In this document: positions 4,512 through 6,135 of the stretch, in pieces
How the letters are laid out: each line of letters starts with the position of its first letter
Numbering within the stretch: the stretch's first letter is position 1
Assembly (NCBI GenBank): GCA_017998575.1
Contig: JAGOCV010000249.1
Span: 1-6,135, forward strand
Source of the DNA: Burkholderiaceae bacterium
Lineage (GTDB): Bacteria > Pseudomonadota > Gammaproteobacteria > Burkholderiales > Burkholderiaceae
DNA: 6,135 nt
Direction of reading: 5' to 3'
The notes under the pieces: generated by a model
What the model saw: the letters and a program-made list of their open reading frames with translations, nothing else
Database searches by the model: none
What the model was told of the DNA's origin: nothing
Translations under genes and position numbers: made by a program

Positions 4512-6135
4512 ATGGCCGTTGAAAATTCCGGTGAACTCGTCAAGGTCGTGGTGCTGCTGGCCGCCGGTGTGGTGGCCGTCCCCCTGTTCCGCCGCCTGGG
4601 CCTGGGCTCGGTACTCGGCTATCTGGCCGCCGGTCTGGTGATCGGGCCGTTCGGCCTGGGTTTCTTCAGCGAACCGCAGCACATCCTTCACGTGGCCGAA
4701 CTGGGCGTGGTGATGTTCCTGTTCGTCATCGGGCTGGAGATGCAGCCTTCGCGCCTGTGGGCGCTGCGGCGCGCGATCTTCGGGCTGGGGCTGGCGCAGG
4801 TGGTGGCATGCGGCGCCCTGCTCACGGGGCTGGGCATGCTCACGGGCCTGGCGGCGCCGGTGGCGTTCGTGCTGGCCATGGGCTTCGTGCTCACCTCCAC
4901 GGCCACCGTCATCCAGTTGCTGGACGAGACCGGCACCACCTCCACGCGCCAGGGCCAGCAGATCGTCTCGATCCTGCTGCTCGAAGACTTGGCCATCGTG
5001 CCGCTGCTGGCCATGGTGGCCGCGCTCGCGCCCGTGCCGGCCGACGGCCCCCAGGTGTCGCGCTGGGTGACGGTAGGCGTGGCGCTGGTGGCCATCCTGG
5101 GCCTGATCGCCGTGAGCCGCTGGGTGCTCAACCCGTTGTTTCGCGTGCTGGCCAACGCCAAGGCGCGCGAAGTGATGACCGCGGCCGCCCTGCTGGTGGT
5201 GCTGGGCGCCGCGCTGGCCATGGACTGGGGCGGCCTCTCGATGGCCATGGGTGCGTTCGCGGCCGGCGTGATGCTGTCCGAATCCACGTTCCGCCACCAG
5301 CTCGAAGCCGACATCGAGCCTTTCCGCGGCATCCTGCTGGGCCTGTTCTTCATGAGCGTGGGCATGTCGCTGGACCTGCGGCTGGTGCTGCAGGACTGGT
5401 TCGTGATCGCCGCCGGTGTGCTGGCGTACATGGTGCTCAAGGCAGCCGGCATCTATGCCGTGGCGCGCCTGGCCCGGGCTTCCCACACGGTGGCGCTGGA
5501 GCGTGCGGCGCTCATGGCGCAGGGGGGCGAATTCGCCTTCGTGCTGTTCTCGGCGGCCGCGGCAGGCGGCGTGATAGACGCCAACGCCAACGCCTCGTTC
5601 ACCGCCATCGTGATCCTGTCGATGGCGCTCACGCCACTGGTCGTGGTGCTGCTGCGTCGTGCGATGCCCAGCGAGGCCAAGGCCAAGCCGCACGATCTGG
5701 ATGGCGTGGACGTGGCCAAGGATCTGTCGGGCGAGGTGCTGGTGATCGGCTTCGGCCGCTTCGGCCAGATCGCCAGCGGCCTGCTGCTGGCGCGCGGCGT
5801 CGACACCGTGATCATCGAGGACGACACCGACATGATCCGGTCGGCCGCCAACTTCGGCTTCAAGCTCTACTACGGCGACGGCCGCCGCCCCGATGTGCTG
5901 CACGCCAGCGGCGCGCAGCACGCCCGCGCCATCCTGGTGTGCGTGGACAAGAAGGAAGACATCAACCACATCGTCGATCTGTGCAAGCGCGAGTTCCCGC
6001 TGACGCCGGTGCTCGCCCGCGCCTTCGACCGCCAGCACGCCAGCGAGCTCATAAAGCGCGGCGTGGCCTATCAGCTGCGCGAAACCTTCGAGTCGGCCCT
6101 GCAGTTCGGCGCCGCGGCACTCCATGAGCTGGGCG
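4512..6135 (+). CDS. KefB/KefC-type cation:proton antiporter, CPA2 family (3' end outside window)
   Basis: An inner-membrane monovalent cation:proton antiporter of the CPA2 family, probably exporting K+ in exchange for H+ under electrophile or pH stress. The visible 541 residues contain the hydrophobic antiporter domain (about residues 8-390, a dozen or so helices, opening with LLAAGVVAVPLF and VLGYLAAGLVIGPFGLG). Key motifs are LLLEDLAIVPLLA (155-167; E158-D159 at the position of the QD pair in KefC), HQLEADIEPF (262-271) and GLFFMSVGMSLD (277-288). A cytoplasmic TrkA-N/RCK nucleotide-binding domain follows, with the Rossmann loop GFGRFG (413-418) and YYGDGRRPDVL (from 454), close to the KefC pattern GFGRVG and YGDATR. 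Family members are usually about 600-680 residues, so some 60-140 residues lie beyond the window. The ATG at 4512 gives the usual N-terminus but has no evident Shine-Dalgarno site. It lies 109 bases after the effector gene. Whether it is gated by glutathione like E. coli KefB/KefC cannot be judged here. Confidence 0.93.
   Translation, partial: MAVENSGELVKVVVLLAAGVVAVPLFRRLGLGSVLGYLAAGLVIGPFGLGFFSEPQHILHVAELGVVMFLFVIGLEMQPSRLWALRRAIFGLGLAQVVACGALLTGLGMLTGLAAPVAFVLAMGFVLTSTATVIQLLDETGTTSTRQGQQIVSILLLEDLAIVPLLAMVAALAPVPADGPQVSRWVTVGVALVAILGLIAVSRWVLNPLFRVLANAKAREVMTAAALLVVLGAALAMDWGGLSMAMGAFAAGVMLSESTFRHQLEADIEPFRGILLGLFFMSVGMSLDLRLVLQDWFVIAAGVLAYMVLKAAGIYAVARLARASHTVALERAALMAQGGEFAFVLFSAAAAGGVIDANANASFTAIVILSMALTPLVVVLLRRAMPSEAKAKPHDLDGVDVAKDLSGEVLVIGFGRFGQIASGLLLARGVDTVIIEDDTDMIRSAANFGFKLYYGDGRRPDVLHASGAQHARAILVCVDKKEDINHIVDLCKREFPLTPVLARAFDRQHASELIKRGVAYQLRETFESALQFGAAALHELG

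Noticed and set aside
4466..4522. An 18-codon plus-strand ORF just before the antiporter gene, overlapping its start.
   Set aside because: It has no Shine-Dalgarno site and a Pro/Arg-rich product (MSAFLPSCRPRGPHPHGR), so there is no support for translation beyond its being open.
4284..6125. A 613-codon minus-strand frame opposite the antiporter gene.
   Set aside because: It is a His/Gln/Arg-rich antisense shadow of the clearly recognisable Kef-type gene.
4757..6127. A 456-codon plus-strand frame inside the antiporter gene.
   Set aside because: It is a frame-shifted Gly/Ala/Arg-rich reading of the antiporter coding sequence, with no domain.

Overview
The window is GC-rich DNA with the look of a betaproteobacterium of the order Burkholderiales. 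A phytopathogenic Acidovorax-like member of the Comamonadaceae is the best guess. The evidence is the style of the two housekeeping proteins (Tex and a KefB/KefC-type antiporter) plus a near-textbook plant-inducible promoter (PIP box), which in Acidovorax, Xanthomonas and Ralstonia marks genes switched on by the AraC-type type III secretion regulator HrpX/HrpB. The genus is an inference; no rRNA or species-specific marker is present.

Layout: (1) Bases 1-89, minus strand, hold the first 29 codons of a gene that runs off the left edge. Its start is TTG behind a good Shine-Dalgarno site, and its N-terminus resembles HDOD-domain signalling proteins. (2) Bases 90-278 are non-coding apart from a possible 24-codon leader ORF and a GC-rich inverted repeat just past the end of tex. 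(3) Bases 279-2639, minus strand, encode the transcription accessory protein Tex. (4) Bases 2640-2860 are the divergent region between tex and the next gene. It carries the PIP box, a correctly spaced -10 element and a small inverted repeat between them. (5) Bases 2861-4402, plus strand, encode a 513-residue protein I do not recognise by family. Its promoter and its Ser/Thr/Pro-rich N-terminus make it a candidate type III secreted effector. (6) Bases 4403-4511 are a short gap with hairpins that may end effector transcription. (7) From base 4512 to the right edge, plus strand, lies a CPA2 cation:proton antiporter of the KefB/KefC type (membrane domain plus TrkA-N/RCK domain), cut by the window end.

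The flanking genes are ordinary core functions: RNA-linked transcription/translation quality for Tex, and K+/H+ exchange at the inner membrane for the Kef protein. The gene between them looks accessory. It has its own HrpX-type promoter, no operon partner and, in lines I sampled by eye, lower GC than its neighbours. The picture is a single virulence gene sitting between two housekeeping genes, co-regulated in trans with a type III secretion system encoded elsewhere. The most interesting content is this putative effector and its promoter.
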